This document shows positions 48,242-57,898 of a stretch of 64,000 nucleotides of DNA, in pieces. The number at the start of each line of letters is the position of its first letter. Position 1 is the first letter of the stretch. Below the pieces are notes generated by a model. That model had not been told where the DNA came from and made no database searches. It saw nothing but the letters and a program-made list of their open reading frames with translations. Source of the stretch: SAR92 bacterium BACL16 MAG-120619-bin48 (GTDB lineage Bacteria; Pseudomonadota; Gammaproteobacteria; Pseudomonadales; Porticoccaceae); contig LIDE01000003.1 in NCBI GenBank assembly GCA_001438605.1, positions 26,001 through 90,000 on the forward strand. The letters run 5' to 3'. The position numbers and the translations under genes are program-made.

Positions 48242-49345
48242 ATGACCTGGCAAGCAGAGCAGCCTTACAACCAATTACCCACATTGCCGCCAAATCTAGA
48301 TTCCATAGAAACGAAGGCCGTTCTGAAAGCCTGTATTTCTGCACGCGCTGCTGTAGCAGAATTAAAAAAGGCTGGGGAACTCATACCTAACCAAAGCATG
48401 CTAATCAACTTATTGCCTTTGCTGGAAGCAAAAGACAGTTCAGAAATTGAAAATATTGTCACCACTACCGATAAGCTTTTTCAGTATGCGCTAGAAGATA
48501 AAGGCGCTGATCATGCAACAAAGGAAGCTTTACGCTACAGAACAGCGTTATATCAAGGCTATATACAGCTTGAAAGAAAGCCACTTTGCACAGCGACTGC
48601 CATTGAAGTATGCAGCACGTTAAAGCAGTCCGAAATGGATATTCGTAAAGTGCCGGGGACTTTTATAGGCAACCAGACAACTGGAGAAATTATCTATACC
48701 CCGCCTGCTGGAGAAAACGTTATCCGCGACTTGTTAACTAACTGGGAGCGATTTCTTCATGATGACGATGATATAGATCCATTAATAAAGATGGCAGTTG
48801 GCCACTATCAATTTGAAGCCTTACATCCATTTTATGACGGAAATGGTCGAACGGGCCGTATTTTAGACGTTTTGTACCTTATTGAATGCGGTCTTTTAAC
48901 GCTACCTATTTTGTACTTAAGCCGTTTCATCGTTCATAACAAACAAGACTATTACAGCCTGTTGAACCAAGTGACTAAAGATCAGAATTGGGAAAATTGG
49001 CTGTTATTTATGCTAAAAGGTATCGAGCAAACTGCAATATGGACCTGTGATAAAATCACAGCGATTAAGGCGCTTTCGGAAAGTACAGCCGATTACATAA
49101 AAGCACAGCTACCTAAAATATATAGCTATGAGCTTGTTCAGCTTATTTTCGAACAACCCTACTGCCGTATCAGCAACCTAGTTGAACGTGATATTGCAAA
49201 ACGCCAAACTGCTTCAACGTATTTAAAGCAGTTAGCGGATATTGGTGTGCTGCAAGAAATCAATTCAGGAAAGGAAAAGTTATTTGTACACCCACGTTTG
49301 ATGACGTTAATGACAAAAGACAATAATAGTATCAACGCTTTTTGA
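48242..49345 (+). CDS. fic: Fic family AMP-transferase (class II)
   Basis: A 367-residue Fic enzyme that transfers AMP from ATP to protein hydroxyl groups. The catalytic motif HPFYDGNGRTGR occupies residues 195-206. The N-terminal inhibitory helix motif SSEIEN (residues 66-71; Ser/Thr-x-x-x-Glu-Asn) places it in class II, whose activity is self-blocked by that Glu. Residues about 300-360 form a winged helix-like domain (YCRISNLVERDIAKRQTAST). The layout is like Shewanella SoFic. It is clearly AT-richer than neighbouring core genes, suggesting transfer. The target protein is unknown. Upstream lies the half-site array. Confidence 0.92.
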   Translation: MTWQAEQPYNQLPTLPPNLDSIETKAVLKACISARAAVAELKKAGELIPNQSMLINLLPLLEAKDSSEIENIVTTTDKLFQYALEDKGADHATKEALRYRTALYQGYIQLERKPLCTATAIEVCSTLKQSEMDIRKVPGTFIGNQTTGEIIYTPPAGENVIRDLLTNWERFLHDDDDIDPLIKMAVGHYQFEALHPFYDGNGRTGRILDVLYLIECGLLTLPILYLSRFIVHNKQDYYSLLNQVTKDQNWENWLLFMLKGIEQTAIWTCDKITAIKALSESTADYIKAQLPKIYSYELVQLIFEQPYCRISNLVERDIAKRQTASTYLKQLADIGVLQEINSGKEKLFVHPRLMTLMTKDNNSINAF

Positions 49346-49472
49346 GCGTGAAAAATATTCTCCAGCCTCCACAAAGTAGGACAGATGGCGAGAGGGATAG
49401 ATCCAAAACATCGAATAACCATCCGTGATAGCAAAACCTCACGCTCATCCAGTCTCCGGGAGGTAACCGCCA

Positions 49473-50294
49473 GTGATGATTGCACTCAACCAACCTTGGC
49501 GATTACAACTTGTCATGTTCCTGTTGCTGTGTGTGGGCACTGCCCCTAGCCATGCGCTTGGGGAGTATGGTCACCGCTTGGCGAGTAAAATCACCGAAGC
49601 GCATCTCAGCCAACCTACACGTGAGGCGCTGCGCGCGATTGCCGGCGACAGTGATCTTGCGGCGCTGGCGCTCTGGGCGGACAAAATTCGCGGGAATCCG
49701 GCGTGGTCAAAATCCAAGTATTGGCACTATATCAATGTCGAAGACGGTGAAAGCATCGCCGCCCACAAACATGTTCCCGAGGGCGATATCTTGCTGGCGT
49801 TAAATGATGCCCGCAGCCAACTTCAAGACAAGCGCCTGCCGCCGCAACAACGTCGCCAAGCCTTGGCGTTCTTTGTTCACTTTGTGCAAGATCTGCATCA
49901 ACCTCTGCATGTGGGGCGCGCCGCAGACAGAGGGGGGAATCGCATTAAGATTCGCTGGCTCGGCGAGCGCAAGCAGCGCAATCTGCACTGGGCTTGGGAT
50001 ACCGGCCTCTTGCTAGACGACCGGCTGACCGTTGAACAGCACGCTCAAATCCTCGGTCAACTCTCGCCTCGCCAGATCGCCCTCTGGAAAAAAGGCAGCT
50101 TCACCGACTGGGCGAAAGAGTCGATGGCCCTGCGGCCACAGGTGTACGAATTTGGCCCCGCGAAGCAGGGGGCAGTTGTTGTACTTGATCAAGCCTACGC
50201 GGATCGCAACCGGCCAATTTTGGAGAAACGTCTCGCAATGTCGGCCATTCGCCTTGCCGACCAATTAAACAGGATTTTTGACCCAGCAGATTGA
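49473..50294 (+). CDS. S1/P1 family nuclease
   Basis: A secreted zinc-dependent nuclease for single-stranded DNA or RNA, 273 residues with a signal peptide ending in PSHA. Zinc ligands are visible in order: GHRLASKI, LALWADKIR, YWHYIN, HFVQDLHQPLHVG and NLHWAWDTGLL. Family members normally have Trp as the first mature residue (W-G-x-x-G-H), but here the aligned residue is Leu (LGEYGHR). The GTG at 49473 lies nine bases after GGGAGG; the ATG three bases on is the alternative. It sits between fic and gmk, but its composition is nearer to the core genes. Confidence 0.85.
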   Translation: MMIALNQPWRLQLVMFLLLCVGTAPSHALGEYGHRLASKITEAHLSQPTREALRAIAGDSDLAALALWADKIRGNPAWSKSKYWHYINVEDGESIAAHKHVPEGDILLALNDARSQLQDKRLPPQQRRQALAFFVHFVQDLHQPLHVGRAADRGGNRIKIRWLGERKQRNLHWAWDTGLLLDDRLTVEQHAQILGQLSPRQIALWKKGSFTDWAKESMALRPQVYEFGPAKQGAVVVLDQAYADRNRPILEKRLAMSAIRLADQLNRIFDPAD

Positions 50295-50381
50295 TGCACT
50301 TCCATCAGATATGGAAATCCTCTCGAGGGCGGCGAGCACATCTGGAATAATTTTTCCGCTGCTGTAAACTCCGCTACCTAA

Positions 50382-51026
<645 letters not shown>

Positions 51027-51108
51027 CCCCGCGCTTTAGGTAAACTGGGCGGCCCTGCAAGGTTTCATTGCTTTAATCGAATAAATTATTTACCCCGGCG
51101 GATATAAA

Positions 51109-51375
51109 ATGGCTCGTATTACTGTAGAAGATTGTTTAGATCACGTTGATAATCGTTTTGAACTGGTTATGGTTGGCTCTAAGCGCGCACGTCAATTAGC
51201 GGTAGAGGGGCGTCCCGCCTTAGTCCCAGAAGAAAATGACAAGCCCACCGTAATCGCTCTGCGTGAAATAGCCGCCGGTCTAGTTACTTCAGCGATTCTC
51301 CTCAAACCAAAGCCAGACTTTGAGATCATCGAACCAGTCGACGCCTCAGAATATCCAGAAGAGCCTCTTATCTAA
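51109..51375 (+). CDS. rpoZ: RNA polymerase omega subunit
   Basis: An 88-residue subunit that assists RNA polymerase assembly and, with beta', forms a ppGpp-binding site. The sequence [20 protein letters not shown] continues with [20 protein letters not shown] and a REIAAGLVT helix; the C-terminal tail is acidic. A CGGCGGAT-type ribosome region precedes the ATG. It is 31 bp upstream of spoT, as in other gammaproteobacteria. Confidence 0.97.
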   Translation: MARITVEDCLDHVDNRFELVMVGSKRARQLAVEGRPALVPEENDKPTVIALREIAAGLVTSAILLKPKPDFEIIEPVDASEYPEEPLI

Positions 51376-51406
51376 GAGGTTTATAACTGTCTAGGGAGAG
51401 AGCTAT

Positions 51407-53521
51407 TTGGCGCTGCGGTTACTGTTAGATAAACTCTCTTTCTACCTTGATCCTAAAGAAGTCAGCCGCGTAGAGCGCGCCTACCTGTTTGCAGAAAAGT
51501 GTCACGAAGGCCAGATGCGCCAGAGTGGCGACGCGTATATCTCCCACCCCTTAGCTGTTGCCCATATCCTTGCCGATATGCATATGGATCATGAAAGCTT
51601 AATGGCCGCCATGCTCCACGATGTGATCGAAGACACGGGTGTCACCAAAGCACAAATAAGCCGACGATTTGGCCGGCCGGTGGCTGACCTAGTGGACGGC
51701 GTCAGTAAACTCTCGGAAATTGAGTTTCAATCCAAAGCTGAACAGCAAGCGGAAAGCTTTCAAAAAATGACCCTCGCCATGTCGCGAGATATCCGCGTAG
51801 TTTTAGTAAAGCTCGCCGATCGCTTGCACAACATGCGCACACTCGGTGTGCTATCGCCGGCCAAACGCCGCCGAATTGCCCGGGAAACACTGGAAATTTA
51901 CGCGCCGATTGCCCAGCGTCTGGGTATCAACGATATTCGCCTTGAGCTGGAAGACCTCGGCTTTGCGGCCATGTATCCGCTGCGTCACAGACGTTTGCGC
52001 GAGGCCATGAAGGCGGCGAAAAAGAACCGCAAAGAAATTGTCACTGAGGTGCATCAAGCGATCGAGATCAGGCTCGAGAAAGAGTCGGTCAACGCCACGG
52101 TTAAAAGCCGCGAAAAGCATCTCTGGAGTATTTACCGAAAAATGCGCGAGAAAAAACGCGCTTTTCGAGAAATCATGGACGTGTTCGCCTTTCGTTTAAT
52201 CGTCAATAGTGTTGACGATTGTTATCGCGTACTCGGCATGATGCACAATATTTTCAAACCCGTCCCCGGCGAGTTTAAAGACTATATCGCCATTCCCAAA
52301 GCCAATGGCTACCAGTCGCTGCACACCGTATTGGTGGGTATGCACGGGGTTTTGATTGAAGTGCAGATCCGCACCAATGAAATGGAAGCCATGGCCAGCT
52401 ACGGTATCGCTGCCCACTGGGAGTACAAGACAGGCAAACAAACGGCCGACGTTAACCAGCGACGTGCAACGCGCTGGATACAGGGTTTGCTCGATATGCA
52501 AAAAGAGGCGGGGGACTCACTGGAATTCCTTGAGCATGTCAAAGCCGACCTTTTCCCCGACGAAGTCTACGTTTTCACGCCAAAAGGCCGCATTATCGAA
52601 CTGCCGACGGGTGCAACGCCGATTGATTTCGCCTATGCCGTGCACACTGGCATTGGCAACAGCTGCATCGCCTGCCGAGTCAATGGCCAACTGACGCCCC
52701 TATCTAAGCCGCTGGAAAGTGGTCAAATGGTTGAAATTATCAGCGACCACGAAGCGCAGCCCAACCCGAACTGGCTCAACTTCGTTGTCAGTGCGAAAGC
52801 CCGCAGTGCCATCCGCCACTATTTGAAAAACCAACAGCACGACGAATCGGTGGATCTCGGCAAGCGGCTGCTCGATCAATCACTCAACCGATTGGGCACT
52901 AGCTACAAGCAGCTTAAGAAATCGCAGATTAAACGTTTGCTGAAAGAGGCCAGCGCGCCCACTTTTGAGTTTATTCTGCAGCAAATTGGTTTGGGTAATC
53001 GTGTGCCTTTTGCCGTGGCCAACTTGCTCGTACCCGTTGAGCAGCGCAAGCTCTCAGAAGACAGTAAAAAGTCGACTCTGCCCGTGGTTATTGACCCATC
53101 CAACGGTTTACTACTGCAATATGCGCGCTGTTGTCACCCGATTCCTGGCGATCCTATCCTTGGATATGTGTCGCCGGGCAAAGGTCTTGTTATCCACCGC
53201 GAGACGTGCCGCAACCTTCTCGAGATCCGTAAAAATACCGAGAAATGTATGCCGCTGAGCTGGTCGAGCAGTGTGCGAAGAGAGTTCCCGGTCGAACTGA
53301 AAGTTGAAATCACCCCCGAGCGCGGCTTTATTGCTGCACTGGCCTCGCGGGTGACTCAGGCAGACGCCACCATTGAAAAAATCAGCGTCGATGAGAAAGA
53401 CGTGTACACCAGTATCGTTGATCTTGTCTTGACCGTGCGTGATCGCGTCCATCTGGCCGATATTCTCAGGCGCGCGCGCAGCCTCACGAACGTTCGCCGC
53501 ATTTATCGCGTGAAAAATTAA
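51407..53521 (+). CDS. spoT: Bifunctional (p)ppGpp synthetase/hydrolase SpoT
   Basis: The main stringent-response hydrolase, also able to synthesise (p)ppGpp. The 704-residue protein has an HD hydrolase domain (HPLAVAHILADMHM, AAMLHDVIEDTG, KLADRLHNMRTL), a synthetase domain that appears intact (DVFAFRLIVNSVDDCYRVLG, FKDYIAIPKANGYQSLHTVL), a TGS domain (YVFTPKGRIIELPTGATPID) and a C-terminal ACT domain. Translation starts at TTG 51407, eight bases past an AGGGAGAG site; no ATG near it fits. It is followed by ridA. Confidence 0.96.
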   Translation: MALRLLLDKLSFYLDPKEVSRVERAYLFAEKCHEGQMRQSGDAYISHPLAVAHILADMHMDHESLMAAMLHDVIEDTGVTKAQISRRFGRPVADLVDGVSKLSEIEFQSKAEQQAESFQKMTLAMSRDIRVVLVKLADRLHNMRTLGVLSPAKRRRIARETLEIYAPIAQRLGINDIRLELEDLGFAAMYPLRHRRLREAMKAAKKNRKEIVTEVHQAIEIRLEKESVNATVKSREKHLWSIYRKMREKKRAFREIMDVFAFRLIVNSVDDCYRVLGMMHNIFKPVPGEFKDYIAIPKANGYQSLHTVLVGMHGVLIEVQIRTNEMEAMASYGIAAHWEYKTGKQTADVNQRRATRWIQGLLDMQKEAGDSLEFLEHVKADLFPDEVYVFTPKGRIIELPTGATPIDFAYAVHTGIGNSCIACRVNGQLTPLSKPLESGQMVEIISDHEAQPNPNWLNFVVSAKARSAIRHYLKNQQHDESVDLGKRLLDQSLNRLGTSYKQLKKSQIKRLLKEASAPTFEFILQQIGLGNRVPFAVANLLVPVEQRKLSEDSKKSTLPVVIDPSNGLLLQYARCCHPIPGDPILGYVSPGKGLVIHRETCRNLLEIRKNTEKCMPLSWSSSVRREFPVELKVEITPERGFIAALASRVTQADATIEKISVDEKDVYTSIVDLVLTVRDRVHLADILRRARSLTNVRRIYRVKN

Positions 53522-53542
53522 ACCCTACGATTGGAGACTACC

Positions 53543-53926
53543 GTGACTAACAAAGCCGTCATTTTTACAGACAAAGCACCGGCAGCCATAGGCACCTACT
53601 CACAGGCTGTTAAAGTAAATGGCACTGTCTATCTTTCAGGCCAAATTCCGCTCGACCCAGAGACAATGACTCTGGTGGAGGGCGATATCAGCGTGCAGAT
53701 TCGCCGTGTGTTCGACAATTTAAGCGCCGTCTGTCAGGCCTCCGGCGGCGATTTAAGCAATATTGTTAAACTCAATATTTTCCTCACCGACTTGAGCAAT
53801 TTCGCCACGGTCAATCAAATTATGGCCGAGTATTTTCAACAGCCCTATCCGGCTCGCGCGGCAATTGGTGTCAGTGCGCTGCCCAAAGGTGCGCAAGTAG
53901 AAATGGACGGCATTGCCAGTATTTAG
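53543..53926 (+). CDS. ridA: RidA family enamine/imine deaminase
   Basis: Hydrolyses reactive 2-aminoacrylate and other imines released by PLP enzymes. The 127-residue product has [31 protein letters not shown], the catalytic-Arg segment [20 protein letters not shown] and an EMDGIA ending. The GTG at 53543 is chosen because a TTGGAG site lies six bases upstream; four codons earlier a TTG overlaps that site. It lies 21 bp after spoT, a conserved adjacency. Its stop overlaps the convergent epimerase gene by four bases. Confidence 0.94.
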   Translation: MTNKAVIFTDKAPAAIGTYSQAVKVNGTVYLSGQIPLDPETMTLVEGDISVQIRRVFDNLSAVCQASGGDLSNIVKLNIFLTDLSNFATVNQIMAEYFQQPYPARAAIGVSALPKGAQVEMDGIASI

Positions 53927-54759
53927 CGCGCCGCCAACAAGGCAAGGTAGCCTTCTTTGTAGGTTGGATAAATAAACTCGTAACCGCTCGCCAACAGCCG
54001 CTGATTACTGCAGCGGCGCACGGCAGTCTCCTCGGCAATCTCGTCGCGCAGCGGCACAGCCATCTGCTCCGCCAGCCAATGGCGCACATCGTGCTGGGTC
54101 GCTGGCGCACAGTCGGTGGCGAGATAGACAGCCTCCAGCGTTTCACCCTTAAAAAAGCGGTCAACCAAGTGCGCCAAAACACCCGCACAGTCGTCACTGT
54201 GAATGCGATTGCTCCACTGCTGCGGTTGCGCTGGGCGGCCTTTACCAGCCATCACTTGGTTCAATAACCGCGTTCGACCTGGGCCATAGATTCCAGAAAA
54301 GCGCACCACTGTTTTTGCACAGGGCAGCTGCTCTATTTCTTGCTCCGCTTGGCGCAATAATTTACCGGAAAATGTCTCTGCGGCTGCCTCGGAGTGCTCA
54401 TCAACCCAGTCGCCATCGGTATTGCCATAGACGCTCGTGCTGGATACCCAAATCACCAACTTCGGTTTAACCGCGGCGCGAGTAATGGCTGTCACCAGCG
54501 CTCGCGCACTGTCGACATAGGCTTTTTGGTAGCCTGCTTCAGTAAAAGAATCAGGGGTCAGGGTGGCAATCACCACATCAAATGCCTGATCGAGAATTGT
54601 TGGTAAGCGATCACTATCGCCCATACTCCCAGCCAACGGTGATATAAAGTCAGGCAATGTCTGAGGATTGCGCTTAAAGCCCGAGCAGGCATGCTGCGGC
54701 GCTAACAACAGCGCCGTGCGACAGCCAATATCCCCGCAACCCGCAAACAGAACTTTCAA
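53923..54759 (-). CDS. SDR-type NAD-dependent epimerase/dehydratase family protein
   Basis: A 278-residue Rossmann-fold protein resembling E. coli YeeZ. The dinucleotide loop is [12 protein letters not shown] at the N-terminus. It is followed by [21 protein letters not shown], the [18 protein letters not shown] segment with Ser and Tyr of the active site, and [13 protein letters not shown]. The C-terminus has [20 protein letters not shown]. The substrate is unknown; such proteins modify nucleotide sugars or act as reductases. It is divergent from oxyR. Confidence 0.82.
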   Translation of the reverse strand: MKVLFAGCGDIGCRTALLLAPQHACSGFKRNPQTLPDFISPLAGSMGDSDRLPTILDQAFDVVIATLTPDSFTEAGYQKAYVDSARALVTAITRAAVKPKLVIWVSSTSVYGNTDGDWVDEHSEAAAETFSGKLLRQAEQEIEQLPCAKTVVRFSGIYGPGRTRLLNQVMAGKGRPAQPQQWSNRIHSDDCAGVLAHLVDRFFKGETLEAVYLATDCAPATQHDVRHWLAEQMAVPLRDEIAEETAVRRCSNQRLLASGYEFIYPTYKEGYLALLAAR

Positions 54760-54819
54760 TCAATATTTCCTATTCAATTTATTTTAGCTATTATTGGCGG
54801 CCGATTAGAGATCGAACTT

Positions 54820-55743
54820 ATGACCCTTACCGAACTCCGCTACATCGTCACTCTTGCCCAGATGCAACATTTTGGCAAGGCCGCGGAGCGCTGCAACGTC
54901 AATCAATCGACGCTTAGTATAGCGGTTAAAAAACTTGAGGGTGAGTTGGGCATTGAGCTTTTTGAGCGCTCGAAAAACAACGTGCGGGCAACACCGATTG
55001 GCGAGCAGGTGATCAAACAAGCGCAACGGGTTCTCGAGGAAGCCGCCGCCATCAAAGACATCGCCATGTCCGGCAAAGACCAACTCAACAGCCCCCTGCA
55101 TGTCGGCGCTATTTTCACCATTGGCCCCTATCTCTTTCCGCACTTTATACCGCCCCTGCAAAAATCGGCCCCACAGATGCCGCTAATTATCGAGGAGAGC
55201 TACACCAGCACCTTGCGCAAACGGCTGCGCAACGGTGAAGTCGATGTAATTATTGTCGCGCTGCCCTTTAGCGAACCCGATGTTGTCGTGCAGCCTCTCT
55301 ATGAAGAACCCTTTGTAGTGGTGCTACCAAAAAAGCATCCGCTGAGTAAAAAGCAAACCATTGATCGCCGCGATTTGGACGATGAAAACGTGCTGATGAT
55401 GGGTGAGGGGCACTGCTTTAGAGACCAAGTCATTGAAGCATTACCTAACATTAACTGCGGCAAAGTGCAGTCTGGCTCGGTGCGCACCATGACCGAGGGC
55501 AGTTCACTTGAAACACTCTGCTACATGGTTGCATCTGGACTGGGCATCACAATTTTGCCGCAAACCGCTGCCATCAGCGCCGAATACCGTAAAAATGGCC
55601 TGATCACTCTGCCCTTTTCTGGAACATCACCGACGCGCACAGCGGCGTTAGCTTGGCGCGCCAGCTTCCCGCGACATAGAGCCATCGATGCTCTGAGAAA
55701 GTCGATTTACGATAGCCACTTACCGGGCATTTCTCGTCACTAA
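54820..55743 (+). CDS. oxyR: LysR-type peroxide regulator OxyR
   Basis: A 307-residue transcription factor. The N-terminal winged helix-turn-helix is MTLTELRYIVTLAQMQHFGK, AAERCNVNQSTLSIAVKKLE. The effector domain has the OxyR block LMMGEGHCFRDQVIEALPNI, in which Cys199 is the peroxide-sensing Cys. The canonical partner Cys208 is Leu here, and Cys213 follows in NINCGK. LETLCYMVASGLGITILP matches OxyR. The assignment is supported by the overlap with recG (TAATG), the oxyR-recG operon known from Pseudomonas. How disulfide sensing would work without Cys208 is open. Confidence 0.88.
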   Translation: MTLTELRYIVTLAQMQHFGKAAERCNVNQSTLSIAVKKLEGELGIELFERSKNNVRATPIGEQVIKQAQRVLEEAAAIKDIAMSGKDQLNSPLHVGAIFTIGPYLFPHFIPPLQKSAPQMPLIIEESYTSTLRKRLRNGEVDVIIVALPFSEPDVVVQPLYEEPFVVVLPKKHPLSKKQTIDRRDLDDENVLMMGEGHCFRDQVIEALPNINCGKVQSGSVRTMTEGSSLETLCYMVASGLGITILPQTAAISAEYRKNGLITLPFSGTSPTRTAALAWRASFPRHRAIDALRKSIYDSHLPGISRH

Positions 55744-57842
55744 TGGTTAGCACAGCGCTGCATGAAATTGGCGTCGACAAGCTGCGCGGCGTTGGCCCCA
55801 GCTTGGCGCTGAAGCTGCACAAGCTCAACCTTTACTCAGTTCAAGACCTGCTCTTTCATTTGCCGCTGCGCTACATCGATCGCACTAAAATCACTGCCAT
55901 TGGGGGCATGCAGCCGCTTACAGAAGTGGTGATAGAAGGCGAGGTGCGCGCGAGTGATATTGTCTTCGGTGGCCGGCGCAGCCTAGTCTGTCGCATTCAA
56001 GATCACAGTGGCGTGGTCACATTGCGCTTCTTTCACTTTAATCAAGCCCAGCAGCAGAGCTTAAAACCCGGTACCAAACTGCGCTGTTTTGGTGAGGTGC
56101 GGCGCGGCAAAGCGGGTTTGGAGATGTACCACCCAGAGTACCAATTTCTCGATGATGCCAAACCCCACGCCCTCGCAGAAACACTGACACCGATCTATCC
56201 TGCGACCGAAGGCGTAACACAGCCCCGCATTCGCGACCTTTGCAGCCAGGCGCTGCAGCATTTAGATCGACACCAGTTGCCCGATTGGCTCCCTCAAGAG
56301 CTGAACAGCTCAGCGCTGTCCTACTCGCTCACCAGCGCGCTTAGGCTGTTGCACAACCCGCCGCCCGGCACCGCTCTTCACTTGCTCGCCGAAGGCGAAC
56401 ACCCCGCGCAACAGCGGCTCGCCGCGGAAGAGTTGATTGCTCACCATCTAAGTCTGCTGCGTTTGCGCCAAAAAGTGCAGCAACAAAAGGCACCGGCACT
56501 GACCCCCAAGCCCGCCGCCAACGAGCGCTTTCTCGCCCAATTGCCTTTCACTCTGACAGCCGCTCAGCAGCGCGTGGCCGCTGAAATTAGTGCCGATATC
56601 AGTCAACCAATACCTATGTTGCGGCTAGTACAGGGCGATGTCGGCTCCGGTAAAACCGTTGTCGCAGCGCTGACGGCAGTGCAAGCCGTGGCCAATGGCC
56701 AGCAAGCCGCACTGATGGCGCCAACAGAAATTCTGGCGGAGCAACACCGCCTCAACTTTGATGCGTGGCTGAGTCCCCTCGGTATTCGTATTGCATGGCT
56801 GACCGGCAAACTGAAAGGCAAAGGCCGTGAAGTTCAGCTCGCCGCCATTGCCGACGGCAGCGCGCAAATTATTATCGGCACCCACGCTTTGTTTCAAGAG
56901 GGCGTTGAGTTCTCTAATCTCGGGCTAACGATTATTGATGAACAGCACCGATTCGGCGTGCATCAGCGGTTAACCCTGCGCAAAAAAGGCAGCGCCGAAG
57001 GATTGGATAAGGCCCCATCAACACCCCACCAGCTAATCATGACAGCAACACCCATACCCCGCACGCTGGCCATGAGCGCCTACGCCGACCTCGACTGTTC
57101 AGTTATTGACGAATTGCCGCCGGGACGCAAGCCCATCGAGACGGTGGTGCTCAATGAGCTACGACGCAACGATGTTATTGAGCGTGTTCGCTCAGCATGT
57201 GCCAACGGCCGTCAAGCCTACTGGGTCTGCACCCTTATCGAAGAATCTGACGTACTCGAGGCTCAAGCGGCAGAAGCAACTGCTGACGAGCTGCAACTGC
57301 GTCTATCAGAACTCTCGGTTGGCCTTATTCACGGTCGCCTTAAGCCGAAAGAGAAAGTGCAGATCATGGAGGCCTTCAAAGCCGGAGAGATCCACTTACT
57401 GGTTGCTACCACCGTGATTGAAGTGGGCGTCGATGTGCCAAATGCCAGTTTAATGATTATTGAAAATTCCGAGCGCCTTGGCTTGTCGCAGCTGCATCAA
57501 TTGCGGGGGCGAGTGGGTCGCGGCAGCGAAAGCAGTCACTGCGTACTGCTCTACAGTGCGCCGCTTTCAGGCAATGGCGCTGCTCGACTAAAAATTATGC
57601 GCGAGACCAACGATGGCTTTAAAATTGCCGAAAAGGACCTGCAAATTCGCGGCCCCGGTGAAGTGCTGGGGACTCGACAAACAGGTGACATGCAGTTCCG
57701 CATTGCGGATCTTCAGAGAGACGCGCACCTGTTGCCAGAGATAAAGAGGATTGCCACTGCGCTGCTGCTTAACCATGCCAACCACGTTGACCCACTGATT
57801 GCACGGTGGCTAGGTCAGAGCGAACAATACGCGCAAGCGTAA
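55743..57842 (+). CDS. recG: ATP-dependent DNA helicase RecG
   Basis: A monomeric helicase that remodels stalled forks and Holliday junctions. The N-terminal wedge/OB domain covers about residues 1-150 (DLLFHLPLRYIDRTKITAIG). Helicase motifs follow: I LVQGDVGSGKTVVAALTA, Ia ALMAPTEILAEQHRLNF, II DEQHRFGVHQRLTL (DEQH), III MTATPIPRTLAM, IV-VI VATTVIEVGVDVPNASLM and QLHQLRGRVGRG, and the TRG region FKIAEKDLQIRGPGEVLGTR. The length is 699 residues. It starts at the ATG overlapping the oxyR stop. Confidence 0.97.
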   Translation: MVSTALHEIGVDKLRGVGPSLALKLHKLNLYSVQDLLFHLPLRYIDRTKITAIGGMQPLTEVVIEGEVRASDIVFGGRRSLVCRIQDHSGVVTLRFFHFNQAQQQSLKPGTKLRCFGEVRRGKAGLEMYHPEYQFLDDAKPHALAETLTPIYPATEGVTQPRIRDLCSQALQHLDRHQLPDWLPQELNSSALSYSLTSALRLLHNPPPGTALHLLAEGEHPAQQRLAAEELIAHHLSLLRLRQKVQQQKAPALTPKPAANERFLAQLPFTLTAAQQRVAAEISADISQPIPMLRLVQGDVGSGKTVVAALTAVQAVANGQQAALMAPTEILAEQHRLNFDAWLSPLGIRIAWLTGKLKGKGREVQLAAIADGSAQIIIGTHALFQEGVEFSNLGLTIIDEQHRFGVHQRLTLRKKGSAEGLDKAPSTPHQLIMTATPIPRTLAMSAYADLDCSVIDELPPGRKPIETVVLNELRRNDVIERVRSACANGRQAYWVCTLIEESDVLEAQAAEATADELQLRLSELSVGLIHGRLKPKEKVQIMEAFKAGEIHLLVATTVIEVGVDVPNASLMIIENSERLGLSQLHQLRGRVGRGSESSHCVLLYSAPLSGNGAARLKIMRETNDGFKIAEKDLQIRGPGEVLGTRQTGDMQFRIADLQRDAHLLPEIKRIATALLLNHANHVDPLIARWLGQSEQYAQA

Positions 57843-57898
57843 CCAAAGCAGTATAGAATTCACCCCACGGAATTTGGACACGAGAGAAGGAAAGAAGC

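Noticed and set aside
48242..49345. Fic as the toxin of a two-gene toxin-antitoxin pair
   Set aside because: The inhibitory SSEIEN motif is in the same protein (class II), and no small antitoxin gene of the VbhA type lies next to it.
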